Virus record (IMG/VR): IMGVR_UViG_3300010297_000060 | Coordinates: 1 to 28,649 of that record | Direction: 5' to 3' (one strand) | Source of the DNA: a virus | DNA: 28,649 bases | In this document: one piece after another, positions 6,821 to 14,893 of the stretch | Numbering within the stretch: the first letter of the stretch is position 1 | Layout of the letters: each line of letters begins with the position of its first letter | Notes under the pieces: generated by a model | Databases searched by the model: none | What the model was told of the DNA's origin: nothing | What the model saw: the letters and a program-made list of their open reading frames with translations, nothing else | Program-made: the position numbers and the translations under genes

Positions 6821-8383
6821 TTAACTTGGGAAATCCCAATCAAGAAGTCGGCTTCGTTGTGGCTTTCCGTCCTCTGATGGGCCTCGTTGAGAGGATGAGG
6901 GCGAATCGGTCCCCTTATGCCGAGGCTTATCTTCTTCCTTTGGATTTGCAGGGGTTTGGACTTCCTCCTTAGGGGTTACCTTTTCTTTTCCGTATCGCGT
7001 GAGGATTCGCTGGACTCTTTTTTGGTGGTCAGCCAATTCTTTTTCTGTTCGGTTGAGCGCCTCCGCTGAGAGAAAGTTCAGGATTTCCTCGGTGGAGAAT
7101 GTCCAATGCTTCTCCCTTTGCTCTGGAGTCATCCCGGCAATCTCATGCGCCGTAGCAAACTCTTTCCCGTTGCGGATGCGCTGGTCCTTCATCGCGGGCT
7201 TGTTCATGGCCTGCTCTTGGGCGAGAATCCGGTTAGCAATCTGCTCGTGCATCGGGTTTCTTTCAAAGTCTGGGACGGTCAGGCCTAACCGCAACCGAAG
7301 AAGCTCGTCTGCCATTGCCTTACTACCGCGATGATTGCGGGCAATAATAGCAGCCTCCTCCGGGAACTCATCTGCCATTGCCTCGCCTGCCTTAATTGGG
7401 TCACCATGCTCCTCAACCTGCTTGTTGAATAGCTTCATGGGCTCCTCGGCTCCAGGCACCTTACCGATTTCATCTACAAGGTTCTTTGCATAGACCACCG
7501 ACTTGTCTTGGAACTGAGGGAGAGCAACCCGCTCAATCTCTTGTTGTTCCTTCCAACTGCGAAGCTCCTCAATCTCCTTGTTCTGCTCGCCTTGAATCCG
7601 CTTCTGAGCCTCGTTAATTACGATTTCCCGCTCAAGTCGCTTAATTTCCTGCCGGGTCGCCGTGGGCTTGTTCTTCTTGACCCATGCAATGTACCTCGGA
7701 TTTTCCTCGATGGGGGTTTCCGGGCTTTGCTTCTGAAGCGAGGCTACCGTCCGGTTGTGGTTCTTGATGTAGTCGAGCTGCCGTTTGGTGTAGCCCTTGT
7801 ACTTTTCGTCCACAGATTCGGCATCCCGCCAAAACTCTACGGAGTCTTTAGCTTCTGCGGGGAGGGTGTCGACAAATGCCCAGTCCTCATCGGTCAATCC
7901 AGATAGGTCGTCCTTGGGTTTATCCTCCGGTTTATCCTCGGGCTTATCTTCCGGCTTATCCTGTTTGTCCTGAGGTTTATAGAGGGAGGCCTCATCGTCT
8001 TCTGGAACCTCGAAGGGGTCCTTGAACTTGACCTTCTTCTTCGGCTTCTCGTCCTCCGGCTTGTCTTCCGGCTTGTCTTCCGGCTTGTCTTCCGGCTTGT
8101 CCTCCGGCTTGTCCTCCGGCTTGTCCTCCGGCTTGTCCTCCGGCTTGTCCTCCGGTTTGTCTTCCGGTTTGTCTTCCGGTTTGTCCTCGGTGATGGAGCC
8201 GAATGAGCGATTATTTTTCCAATCCTCCTCTGCCTCCTTATCCTCCTTGTCCAGAAGTTCCTCCTCAGTGGGAGTGGATTCCAGGTCGAGCTTCTTCTCT
8301 GGCTCTCCAGCCATGAGGAATGAAAACTTTACTGGGTCTTGGGTCGGTGTTTCTTGGGTCGGTGTTTCTGTTTCTTGGGACAT
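6821..8383 (-). CDS. Scaffold-like protein with tandem KPED repeats (520 aa)
   Basis: A highly charged protein between the portal and the capsid gene, the usual place for a scaffolding protein. The N-terminal part is acidic and contains 11 perfect KPED repeats (about residues 67-111), a basic cluster (KPKKKVKF), and a shorter second block of PEDK repeats near residues 140-155. The middle (about 225-290) is helical and coiled-coil-like (EIKRLEREIVINEAQKRI). The C-terminal tail is basic and polar and ends SRLLDWDFPS, compatible with the short C-terminal coat-binding region of scaffolds. No protease motif is visible. The scaffold role is inferred from composition and synteny. Confidence 0.65.
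   Translation of the reverse strand: MSQETETPTQETPTQDPVKFSFLMAGEPEKKLDLESTPTEEELLDKEDKEAEEDWKNNRSFGSITEDKPEDKPEDKPEDKPEDKPEDKPEDKPEDKPEDKPEDKPEDKPEDEKPKKKVKFKDPFEVPEDDEASLYKPQDKQDKPEDKPEDKPEDKPKDDLSGLTDEDWAFVDTLPAEAKDSVEFWRDAESVDEKYKGYTKRQLDYIKNHNRTVASLQKQSPETPIEENPRYIAWVKKNKPTATRQEIKRLEREIVINEAQKRIQGEQNKEIEELRSWKEQQEIERVALPQFQDKSVVYAKNLVDEIGKVPGAEEPMKLFNKQVEEHGDPIKAGEAMADEFPEEAAIIARNHRGSKAMADELLRLRLGLTVPDFERNPMHEQIANRILAQEQAMNKPAMKDQRIRNGKEFATAHEIAGMTPEQREKHWTFSTEEILNFLSAEALNRTEKELADHQKRVQRILTRYGKEKVTPKEEVQTPANPKEEDKPRHKGTDSPSSSQRGPSEDGKPQRSRLLDWDFPS
8051..8182. repeat. Eleven 12-bp tandem repeats inside the scaffold-like gene
   Basis: On the plus strand the unit is GTCYTCCGGYTT, repeated 11 times in perfect 12-bp register with only synonymous changes (C/T at the fourth and tenth bases), followed by a degenerate twelfth unit. 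On the coding strand each unit encodes Lys-Pro-Glu-Asp. Such arrays expand and contract by slippage. A shorter diverged block lies near 7918-7962. Confidence 0.95.
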
Positions 8384-8395
8384 AATGTACTTGGG

Positions 8396-10837
8396 TTAAA
8401 GTGGCATACCTGCTGGCATTTGAGGCTGGGGTGCGCTGGTAGCGGGGGCCTGCTGAGGCATTGGAGCCCCACTCCCCTCTCCGGGGGGAGCAATACCCAT
8501 CTTCTCCTGCTTGACCTGCTCTTGGCTCACATAATCTTCGGCAACACCCTCGACTTGCTTCAGTCGCTCATCAATTTGGGTCAAGGCGTCGATGATTTTC
8601 TTTCGAGCCTCAGCCGGGTCGTCGCCAAGCTGACGGGTCATTTCATCCTCATCAAAGTTGACGGGAAGTTTGAGCGTCATTGGGCTTCCGGCCAATCGGA
8701 AGATTTCACTCAGGGACTTCGTAACCTGTTCCATTCCGAACGCTTGGACAAATGCCTTAAAGGTCATCTCGGAAGACAGGATGTAGCGCATAAGCTCCAT
8801 GAGAACCTTTGCCGATTCGGTATTGGAAGTGCGTTCGGCCCCATCGCGGGAGTTGAATACATACTCTCCTGTGAGGGAGTCTTTGGTTCCGATAAGGTTT
8901 AATCCGGTGGCATTGTCTTGCTCGTACAATCCACTCGGCTCAATACTGAACCCGAGGGCTTTGATAACCTCATTCGGGTATCGCTCAGGAACACTGACCT
9001 TCACCTTCTTGCACCCGCAAGCCAGCAGGGATTCGTAAAGGATAATCTTCTGGGCCTGCCTTGCCTCGTCGATGCCGGAAGACTTGTAGGAGTGCAAGTC
9101 GCCTGAGGTGGACGACACTTGCTGAACCTCAGTCGCCGAAGTTTCACGTTCAACGAACTGACCCATTTCATTGGGACTCATCATTTGGTTCCGCTCAAGG
9201 AGGCGAATAGTTTCCCCGATTGTACGCATCAGGTCATTGATGACATTGGTTACGTCGGCTTGGAAAATTTGAATCGGCTTCTTCTGGGAAATATCTTGGT
9301 CGAAGAGTTCTTCTATCTTGGAGTCGAACTCCAGCATATGAACCTTATCGAATAGCTTTTTGCCCTGAACAATCTTCTTGAACTCATCCCTAATTTCCTC
9401 ATTCACCACATCAGCGTCCAGGGCCAAGATAAGGAGGTTCTGGATTTGCATGAGGTAAAGCATCTGCGAGTAGAGGCTGGAGACTTGATCCTGGTATGGC
9501 AGGATGTCGAGGGCCATCGAGTTGTTAAATAGCCGCTCATCATTCTCGTCATAGGATTTGCAGTATCCGGGTCGGGACGGAAGGACTTCTGCAAACACAA
9601 CAGTGTTATCCCCGGCTACGATGAGGTGAACCCACACTGGATAAGGATACCCGCCAAGTCCCTCATTCTTCGGAGTAATCCGCTCGTAATAATGGGTCAA
9701 CCAAAGGCAATCGTCCTGAATTGAGTCAGCGTAATACTCGTAGGCATTCGCATCTCGTGAATTGCGTTCAGCACCTCGTGGCTTGTCTGAGATATTCTTG
9801 ATGGTCGATGCGTAGTAGTTTCCGAAGTAGGCCGAATACTTCGTCTGGAAGGTGTGTAAGCTGGCCGAGTAAGGAATCTTGTCCGTATTAAAGAAGTCCG
9901 AGTTATGCTGGATGTCCTTGTATTGAACAATGTCCCAGAACCCAGCGTACTGACACCCGTTGTCAAAGTTGAGGGAACTCAGAGGGTGATGTGCGTCATA
10001 GAATACGCGGGTCGGGTGAACCTTTTTGAAGCGCACCCCTTCTCGCTCAACTCTTTCCTCCATCCTCCATCCCTTCGGGGTGGATTCGTCGTGAATCTTC
10101 CTCATCTGCTCAGTCACGGCCCATGAGTTTTCAACAAAGGACACCGAATGGGAATGCAGGAACATCCCGCGTATTTCCTGTCCGAGAAGATGCCGATAAC
10201 CAAACTGGTCGGACATGACCTCCACTCGCTCTGAAAGAACATCTGCCCTCAATCGGCCTATCAAGCCTTGCGACCGAGACTCGTACCGCAAGAACGGGTA
10301 AAGATTCTCGTACCTGTTAACCTGAGCTGCCACAGCCCTGCGGACATACGGGCGAACAAGGTCAACGGTGAAATCCGTCAGCTTGGGAGTGTTGATAGCA
10401 GTTACAGTCCCAGTATCCTTGTCCTTCACAAACATTTCGTCGGCAATGGTCTGACCGGAGGACTTTACGATTTCAGTGTAAAGCTCCTCAAAATCCATTA
10501 CCATGTCGCCATTGGCGTACAGCATATGGACGAATCGCTCCGGGGTAACAGGGCTACTATCCCATGCAAGGTCGGCCGCCATGTAGTATTTGTAATGGCG
10601 CATGGACAGTTCCCGTCCGTTCTGAATCCTGTCCTGAATCCGCTGATCCCACTTCTTGCGCTGTTCCCAAAGTTTTTCGGCAAGCTCTTCTTCGGTAACT
10701 TCACTGCCAACCGAAGCGTACTCATCATCAAATAGCCGTTTGCCCGCTGTGCTGAGTTCACTGGCCTCGGCGGTGAAGACTGCTTCCAGCCGGAGGGGAT
10801 GAGTGCCAAAGGCTTCTAAAATATCATAATCAATCAT
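8396..10837 (-). CDS. Portal protein (813 aa)
   Basis: A large, mostly helical protein located between terL and the scaffold gene, the standard portal position. Its central part has a long helical region (LYSQMLYLMQIQNLLILAL, then VTNVINDLMRTIGETIRLLE), followed by FVERETSATEVQQVSS. This resembles the stem-helix region of many portals, where a T-A-T/S-E-V-like motif is common. The tail from about residue 760 is rich in P, Q, A and G. At 813 aa it is in the size range of podovirus portals (P22 about 725 aa). ATG 10837 is chosen over an upstream in-frame start because it overlaps the stop of the preceding HTH gene by 4 bp. The portal forms the dodecameric DNA entry ring that docks the terminase. 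Confidence 0.8.
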   Translation of the reverse strand: MIDYDILEAFGTHPLRLEAVFTAEASELSTAGKRLFDDEYASVGSEVTEEELAEKLWEQRKKWDQRIQDRIQNGRELSMRHYKYYMAADLAWDSSPVTPERFVHMLYANGDMVMDFEELYTEIVKSSGQTIADEMFVKDKDTGTVTAINTPKLTDFTVDLVRPYVRRAVAAQVNRYENLYPFLRYESRSQGLIGRLRADVLSERVEVMSDQFGYRHLLGQEIRGMFLHSHSVSFVENSWAVTEQMRKIHDESTPKGWRMEERVEREGVRFKKVHPTRVFYDAHHPLSSLNFDNGCQYAGFWDIVQYKDIQHNSDFFNTDKIPYSASLHTFQTKYSAYFGNYYASTIKNISDKPRGAERNSRDANAYEYYADSIQDDCLWLTHYYERITPKNEGLGGYPYPVWVHLIVAGDNTVVFAEVLPSRPGYCKSYDENDERLFNNSMALDILPYQDQVSSLYSQMLYLMQIQNLLILALDADVVNEEIRDEFKKIVQGKKLFDKVHMLEFDSKIEELFDQDISQKKPIQIFQADVTNVINDLMRTIGETIRLLERNQMMSPNEMGQFVERETSATEVQQVSSTSGDLHSYKSSGIDEARQAQKIILYESLLACGCKKVKVSVPERYPNEVIKALGFSIEPSGLYEQDNATGLNLIGTKDSLTGEYVFNSRDGAERTSNTESAKVLMELMRYILSSEMTFKAFVQAFGMEQVTKSLSEIFRLAGSPMTLKLPVNFDEDEMTRQLGDDPAEARKKIIDALTQIDERLKQVEGVAEDYVSQEQVKQEKMGIAPPGEGSGAPMPQQAPATSAPQPQMPAGMPL

Positions 10838-11136
10838 GGCAACGCTTTCGCCTTCTCTTGCAAAACAATATCCTGAGCGGTGCCTCGCTGAAAGCGGACG
10901 CCCAGCCTGGAGGACTTTACCCACCGCTCGATATTTTCCAGATGCCCAGCAACCGCCATCGGGAACGAATTCGTCCTGAGATAGTTTCTTAGCTGCGCTT
11001 GAGGAATATAAGCCATGTCTGCGAGTTCTCCTTCGGTCAGTTCTAAAATTTGTGCCAATCTTCGGAAGCGTGCTCTGTTCCAGTTAGCGACTATTTCCCT
11101 ATTCCTGCTCCTTATAATGTGCTGGGTTGGTGTCAC
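10834..11136 (-). CDS. Small helix-turn-helix protein (100 aa), possible small terminase
   Basis: A basic 100-aa protein. The segment RLAQILELTEGELADMAYIP followed by QAQLRNYLRTNSFPMAVAGH resembles a Cro/XRE-type helix-turn-helix. The C-terminus is basic (FQRGTAQDIVLQEKAKALP). It lies between the 84-aa gene and the portal gene, overlapping both neighbours by 4 bp (ATGA). DNA-binding small proteins next to terL are often the small terminase subunit, which otherwise has no clear candidate here, but a transcription regulator is equally possible. Confidence 0.6.
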   Translation of the reverse strand: MTPTQHIIRSRNREIVANWNRARFRRLAQILELTEGELADMAYIPQAQLRNYLRTNSFPMAVAGHLENIERWVKSSRLGVRFQRGTAQDIVLQEKAKALP

Positions 11137-11387
11137 TTCTTTCCAAGGACTAGCTCTGCCCCGGAGGGTTCGTCATCCTCGTACATTTCTGGATTAGGTT
11201 CTTCGGCTTCAGGGATTGCCTCAAGCTCTACGCCCTCGATTGATATTCGAGCGTTCCCCTCTTCCAGCCCGAGAAACTTTCCACTCACGGTAATGGTGCA
11301 ATCTTCTCCCGGTTCCTTCTGCTGAAAGTAATCGTTCAATGATTCATCATCAGCAGTGTTTAAAATAGCAATGTCGGTCTTATTCAT
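11133..11387 (-). CDS. Small acidic protein, unknown function (84 aa)
   Basis: An acidic 84-aa protein (…NPEMYEDDEPSGAELVLGKK at the end) with a beta-like centre (CTITVSGKFLGLEEGNARIS). No family is recognised. ATG 11387 is preferred over a GTG two codons upstream because AAAGGAG (11399-11393) stands 5 nt before the ATG, one of the few strong Shine-Dalgarno sites in this late region. It is co-transcribed between terL and the HTH gene. Confidence 0.65.
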   Translation of the reverse strand: MNKTDIAILNTADDESLNDYFQQKEPGEDCTITVSGKFLGLEEGNARISIEGVELEAIPEAEEPNPEMYEDDEPSGAELVLGKK

Positions 11388-11419
11388 AGTCACTCCTTTT
11401 CTAGTGTTACTATTACTTT

Positions 11420-13147
11420 CTACCCGCTAACCATCGCAAGTTTATTCTTTTTATCCTGCCTGCCAGCGAAGTGTTGTCGGAAATCCATGAAGTAGATTGG
11501 GTAAGATACCGCGTCAAAAGTGTGGATAAATCCGTCGATTGACTTGAGTGGCTTATCCTCGTCCTCTTCCTTGGTGATGCGATCCTTGGCCTTCTTCAGC
11601 CCCTCGAACATTTCAACAACTGGGTCACACCCAGCCCCGGAAACAAAGAGGGTTTCATCTTGGAGCTTGTTCTTCACGGCAATCACCCGCTCCCTAACGG
11701 AATCCGGACCCTTGGGCGGGGCCTGCATCCGAATGGGGGAAAGCATACGGTACTTCGGATTATTCTGTATCATCTCCTTGGACTTCAGGTAATACTCCTT
11801 GTACTCAAACGATCCGTGGGGATTGAATTGGTTCAAGGCCTGACGATCGGAGATGTGGTAGAAGGTAAAGGGGTGGTCGTACCGCTCGCACCACCAAGCC
11901 ATTTTATCCATGAGCAACTTCACCAAAAGATTGATGCTGATTTTTTTATCCGTGAATATGGAGCAGTCAAAGATTCGGTATATTGGTCGGCCATTGCTCC
12001 AGTTCCTCTGCATGAATACTCTGGCATTATTAACCGAGCCAGGGTCATATCCAACGATGATTGGCTCACCCACAACGGGCTCAAGCCCGAACCGTGGAGT
12101 CCCTTTAACATGGATAGTCTTTTCAAAGTAACCATAGAACAGGCTGTTCCCCGTAATCTTCGGAACCCATTTCCCGTGGATGGCCCGCTCCACTTCCGTT
12201 GGGTCACTCCGAGCGGTTTCGTAGATGGACTTTATGTACTCGTCCTTGTCGGGGAAGAACTGATTCTCCGTCATCGGGAGGTGAAATACACCGTAATCCG
12301 GGTGGTACTTCTTGATGTCCTTCTTGAAGTCGAACTCGTGACTATCAACCTTGTCGGAAGCACCCGGATGAAGGTCGTGCGGGAGGACAAAAAATTGCTT
12401 AAACACCCAGTGTTTTTGCCCTATGGTCGCCGGATTGCAAGTTGCCATCCATTGTTGCGCCCTCACCGGAACGGATGTCCGGCGGCCGATCTGCTGAAAC
12501 ACAGCGGTGAAATACGCATCATCGCTTGTATTAGTCAGCTCCTCCATGTGGAAGAGACTGGGCTTGAAGTCCTTGATCCGATTGACGAGCTGTGATGGAT
12601 TAAGCATCGACTTGAACACTATCCGGCTGATGCCACCGTGCTGGTTCTTAATATCAACCCACAGGTTTTTAGCATCATCCCTATATGTAACCCCATGCTG
12701 CTCAGTCAGACCAGATGTGAAATTGCCCCACTCCAGCCCGAACTCCTCTTCCCACATCTTCAAAACACCGAGGGGCTTTCCATCCAATGGCCCCCCGCTG
12801 ATGCGGGCCTCTGTTGTTAAATTCTCCCAAGCCCCACCGATAACACCACCTGAACGAGTGATTGTCACAATCATGTAGAGGGCATCATCGAATTGAACAC
12901 AATGCCGCACCCCCTTGTGTTCAGCCGTCATGGTCTTGGCGCTACCCCGCTCGCCGTGCATCAGCACAATTTTAGCGTCCGAGTAATATGCCCGACGAGC
13001 TGACGGTCCAGGTAGTGGAGGCTCCCACTCTTCGAGTTCCTCCTCGGTTTCTGGCGGCTCCTCAGACTGAGGTCCCGCGAGGGCAATCATTAAGGCTTCA
13101 TCAATTTCTGCTTGGGGAAAGGGCATTTCATTTTGGGAGATAATCAA
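11420..13147 (-). CDS. terL: Terminase large subunit (575 aa)
   Basis: The ATPase-nuclease motor that packages phage DNA into the prohead. The N-terminal ATPase domain shows a Walker A at about residues 65-72 (GERGSAKT), a Walker B with catalytic acidic residues at about 194-205 (FKPSLFHMEEL) and a coupling motif near 233-241 (WMATCNPAT). The C-terminal RNase H-like nuclease shows acidic residues at D368 (IIVGYDPGS), D434 (HISDRQ) and D545 (GFIHTFDAVSY). The extreme N-terminus is acidic and proline-rich. The start is uncertain: TTG 13147 lies 3 bp after the LamG gene stop, whereas ATG 13126, seven codons in, is the next choice. Full length for the family. Confidence 0.95.
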   Translation of the reverse strand: MIISQNEMPFPQAEIDEALMIALAGPQSEEPPETEEELEEWEPPLPGPSARRAYYSDAKIVLMHGERGSAKTMTAEHKGVRHCVQFDDALYMIVTITRSGGVIGGAWENLTTEARISGGPLDGKPLGVLKMWEEEFGLEWGNFTSGLTEQHGVTYRDDAKNLWVDIKNQHGGISRIVFKSMLNPSQLVNRIKDFKPSLFHMEELTNTSDDAYFTAVFQQIGRRTSVPVRAQQWMATCNPATIGQKHWVFKQFFVLPHDLHPGASDKVDSHEFDFKKDIKKYHPDYGVFHLPMTENQFFPDKDEYIKSIYETARSDPTEVERAIHGKWVPKITGNSLFYGYFEKTIHVKGTPRFGLEPVVGEPIIVGYDPGSVNNARVFMQRNWSNGRPIYRIFDCSIFTDKKISINLLVKLLMDKMAWWCERYDHPFTFYHISDRQALNQFNPHGSFEYKEYYLKSKEMIQNNPKYRMLSPIRMQAPPKGPDSVRERVIAVKNKLQDETLFVSGAGCDPVVEMFEGLKKAKDRITKEEDEDKPLKSIDGFIHTFDAVSYPIYFMDFRQHFAGRQDKKNKLAMVSG

Positions 13148-13150
13148 CCA

Positions 13151-14005
13151 TTAGCTAATTCCATACTCTGTTTTTATATTTGCTTCAATAGTTGCTCTTT
13201 CAGAATCTGATATGAGTCTATCAAATACTATGAGTTCTGCCCAATTTACTACAGTGAACTCTGCTCCAGTTCCACCACGCTTACATAAAGTCAATCCAGT
13301 ATCCATTGCAGAAACTCTGTATCCAGTTTCATCCACTACAAGGTTGCCATTAATCCAGAGTTTTACAGCACCTGTCGAAGCCGTATGTTGGAAAACAGCA
13401 ACCTGCCATGCAGATGCGGGGCCATACCCTATCGCTTCATGGGAATTATAATTTAATCTAAGAGGATTTGTACTCTGAATTCCATGAGTTCCACTGCTTG
13501 TTGTAGCTACATTTGCTCTCCAAATAGCCCCGAAAGTTTGGGTGGTATAATCAAAGACTGCCACAACTGTATTGTTTTCTAATCCCCAAGTAAAAGTATC
13601 ACGGCGCATATATTGCTGGGAAGGAGTATAGAGACTGTTCTTTCCGTCATAAGTAACAGGAGTACCGCTACTGGCTACAGGGAATTCAGGAGAGCATGTA
13701 AGACTATTCCCGTTCCCTGTTTGGTCGATCCACAATCGAGCCTTAAGATCGCCACCCGCAGATTCAGAAACAAGAAGGGCATCCTTAGTGCTGGGTTTTA
13801 GCGTTGTGCCGAAACCACCCCCCTCAAGACGAGTTCCAATGATATCGGGATCAGTACCAAATAAATCCCTCCAAGAATAAGCAGCTATTGCGTCACTGAG
13901 ACTTCCTGTAAGTAGAAAACCACCCCCAAGCCCCCCAAGGGGGGCAATTCGTTTATGACGAACCCCTCCCCGGATCAATGGATCGCGCTTCGGTAGGATA
14001 AGCAT
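13151..14005 (-). CDS. LamG-like (concanavalin-fold) lectin/fibre protein (284 aa)
   Basis: After a short basic, glycine-rich N-terminus (residues 1-35) comes a beta-rich domain with the hallmarks of LamG/concanavalin-like jelly rolls. These are WIDQTGNGNSLTCSPEFPV near residue 90, a central strand set ending WQVAVFQHTASTGAVKLWIN, and the typical tail of such domains, WAELIVFDRLISDSERATIE followed by a KTEYGIS end. Proteins of this type bind glycans and are common at phage tails or fibres. It sits in the host-interaction cluster immediately upstream of terL. Carbohydrate binding is inferred from the fold. Confidence 0.7.
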   Translation of the reverse strand: MLILPKRDPLIRGGVRHKRIAPLGGLGGGFLLTGSLSDAIAAYSWRDLFGTDPDIIGTRLEGGGFGTTLKPSTKDALLVSESAGGDLKARLWIDQTGNGNSLTCSPEFPVASSGTPVTYDGKNSLYTPSQQYMRRDTFTWGLENNTVVAVFDYTTQTFGAIWRANVATTSSGTHGIQSTNPLRLNYNSHEAIGYGPASAWQVAVFQHTASTGAVKLWINGNLVVDETGYRVSAMDTGLTLCKRGGTGAEFTVVNWAELIVFDRLISDSERATIEANIKTEYGIS

Positions 14006-14008
14006 CTC

Positions 14009-14305
14009 TTAACCCTCGTGACAAACCAGAACCTTGTCGCCAGTGGATTCGTGGATAGCGTAAATTGCAAGATTTGTGGCGAACCGCTCTCCGGCTCCTC
14101 CTGGCAACTGCCCCATTCCAATCTCTTCTCCGGCGGAAATCAGAATTCCTGGCTTTGCTCCTGTTGATCCGGTGACTGAGCCTCCATCAGAGGTGAAGGC
14201 CACAAAAATATCTACGTCTGATTGGTTCTGTAAGATGAACCAGTTTCTTGCGCGAGCGGCGCTAACTAGAGTCGCCGTTGATTGAACATTTGTTTTTGTA
14301 ATCAT
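14009..14305 (-). CDS. Small beta-rich virion-associated protein (98 aa)
   Basis: A 98-aa protein predicted to be mostly beta strand (NWFILQNQSDVDIFVAFTSD, then GILISAGEEIGMGQLPGG). It has the look of small head-fibre, decoration or tail-associated phage proteins that follow the pattern 'values, units, bias in the instrument'-like beta sandwich folds, but no family can be named with confidence. It lies 3 bp after the DUF4376 gene and 3 bp before the LamG gene. The function is inferred only from neighbours. Confidence 0.65.
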   Translation of the reverse strand: MITKTNVQSTATLVSAARARNWFILQNQSDVDIFVAFTSDGGSVTGSTGAKPGILISAGEEIGMGQLPGGAGERFATNLAIYAIHESTGDKVLVCHEG

Positions 14306-14308
14306 TAC

Positions 14309-14893
14309 TTAAATCGTTAGATCATTCGCCTCAAGTTCCTCAAGGGTTACGGCGGCATCAATCTCTGCTTCCTTCGCCTTGGCAGCGGCATAAGCGGCAA
14401 GCTTGTGGTCGGCAACCGCATCAACCATTCCACCAATCTCAGTGGCAGTCAGTGCAACCCATGCTTCACCACCACCTTCAAGCCCCACCTTTCGGTCAAC
14501 CTTCAGGTTCGCCCGACGACCCATTGCAGTCTGCATCCCTGTCAGCTCAGCAACGGTCTTGTCGTCAGTATTCACCTTAACCCCATTGAGATAGATAGGT
14601 TCATTAAGTTTGGCTTGTAGGTTGGCTAGTACCTGAGCTTTAGCCCTCGCCTTAAAGGAATCCGGGTCCTCGTCAAAGCGGGTTGCTCTTTTTTTTGCCG
14701 CCATGGCTGGCAAAGCTTGGGTTCGGTCCATCGCAACTCCATCAATCAAGAATGCGTTTCCTTCGATTGATTCAATTTGTGCCGCCACTTCGTCCGTGAT
14801 TTGGACAGCAGTGTAGTTGTTTGGGATAAGTGAAGGCTCGCCTTCGGTAATACGGAGAACCCTGCCTCGTGGTGCTAATACTGCATATTTCAT
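14309..14893 (-). CDS. DUF4376-type phage tail protein (194 aa)
   Basis: Residues 1-60 resemble the short N-terminal part of phage tail-fibre assembly-like proteins (KYAVLAPRGRVLRI). Residues about 80-190 match the DUF4376 pattern: a strand with NGVKVNTDDKTVAELTG, then the EAWVALTATEIGGMVDAV segment, and a final helix with H/A/K repeats ending IDAAVTLEELEANDL. DUF4376 occurs beside phage fibre genes and is thought to be virion- or assembly-associated. The ATG overlaps the stop of the sulfotransferase gene by 4 bp. Confidence 0.7.
   Translation of the reverse strand: MKYAVLAPRGRVLRITEGEPSLIPNNYTAVQITDEVAAQIESIEGNAFLIDGVAMDRTQALPAMAAKKRATRFDEDPDSFKARAKAQVLANLQAKLNEPIYLNGVKVNTDDKTVAELTGMQTAMGRRANLKVDRKVGLEGGGEAWVALTATEIGGMVDAVADHKLAAYAAAKAKEAEIDAAVTLEELEANDLTI

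Noticed and set aside
8051-8182. Possible CRISPR-like array
   Set aside because: The 12-bp units are contiguous without spacers and encode KPED repeats in the scaffold-like gene.
8022-8399. Plus-strand ORF of Ser/Gly/Leu repeats
   Set aside because: It is the antisense image of the KPED repeat in the scaffold-like gene, with no promoter or neighbours in that direction.
11660-12595. Long plus-strand ORF (311 codons) inside terL
   Set aside because: It lies entirely antisense to terL, whose motifs are complete, and its translation shows no recognisable domain.
13126-13151. Seven-codon ORF overlapping the start of terL
   Set aside because: An ATG at 13151 opens a 7-codon frame that ends with an ATGA overlap, but the following ATG is out of frame with terL, so it does not decide the start.
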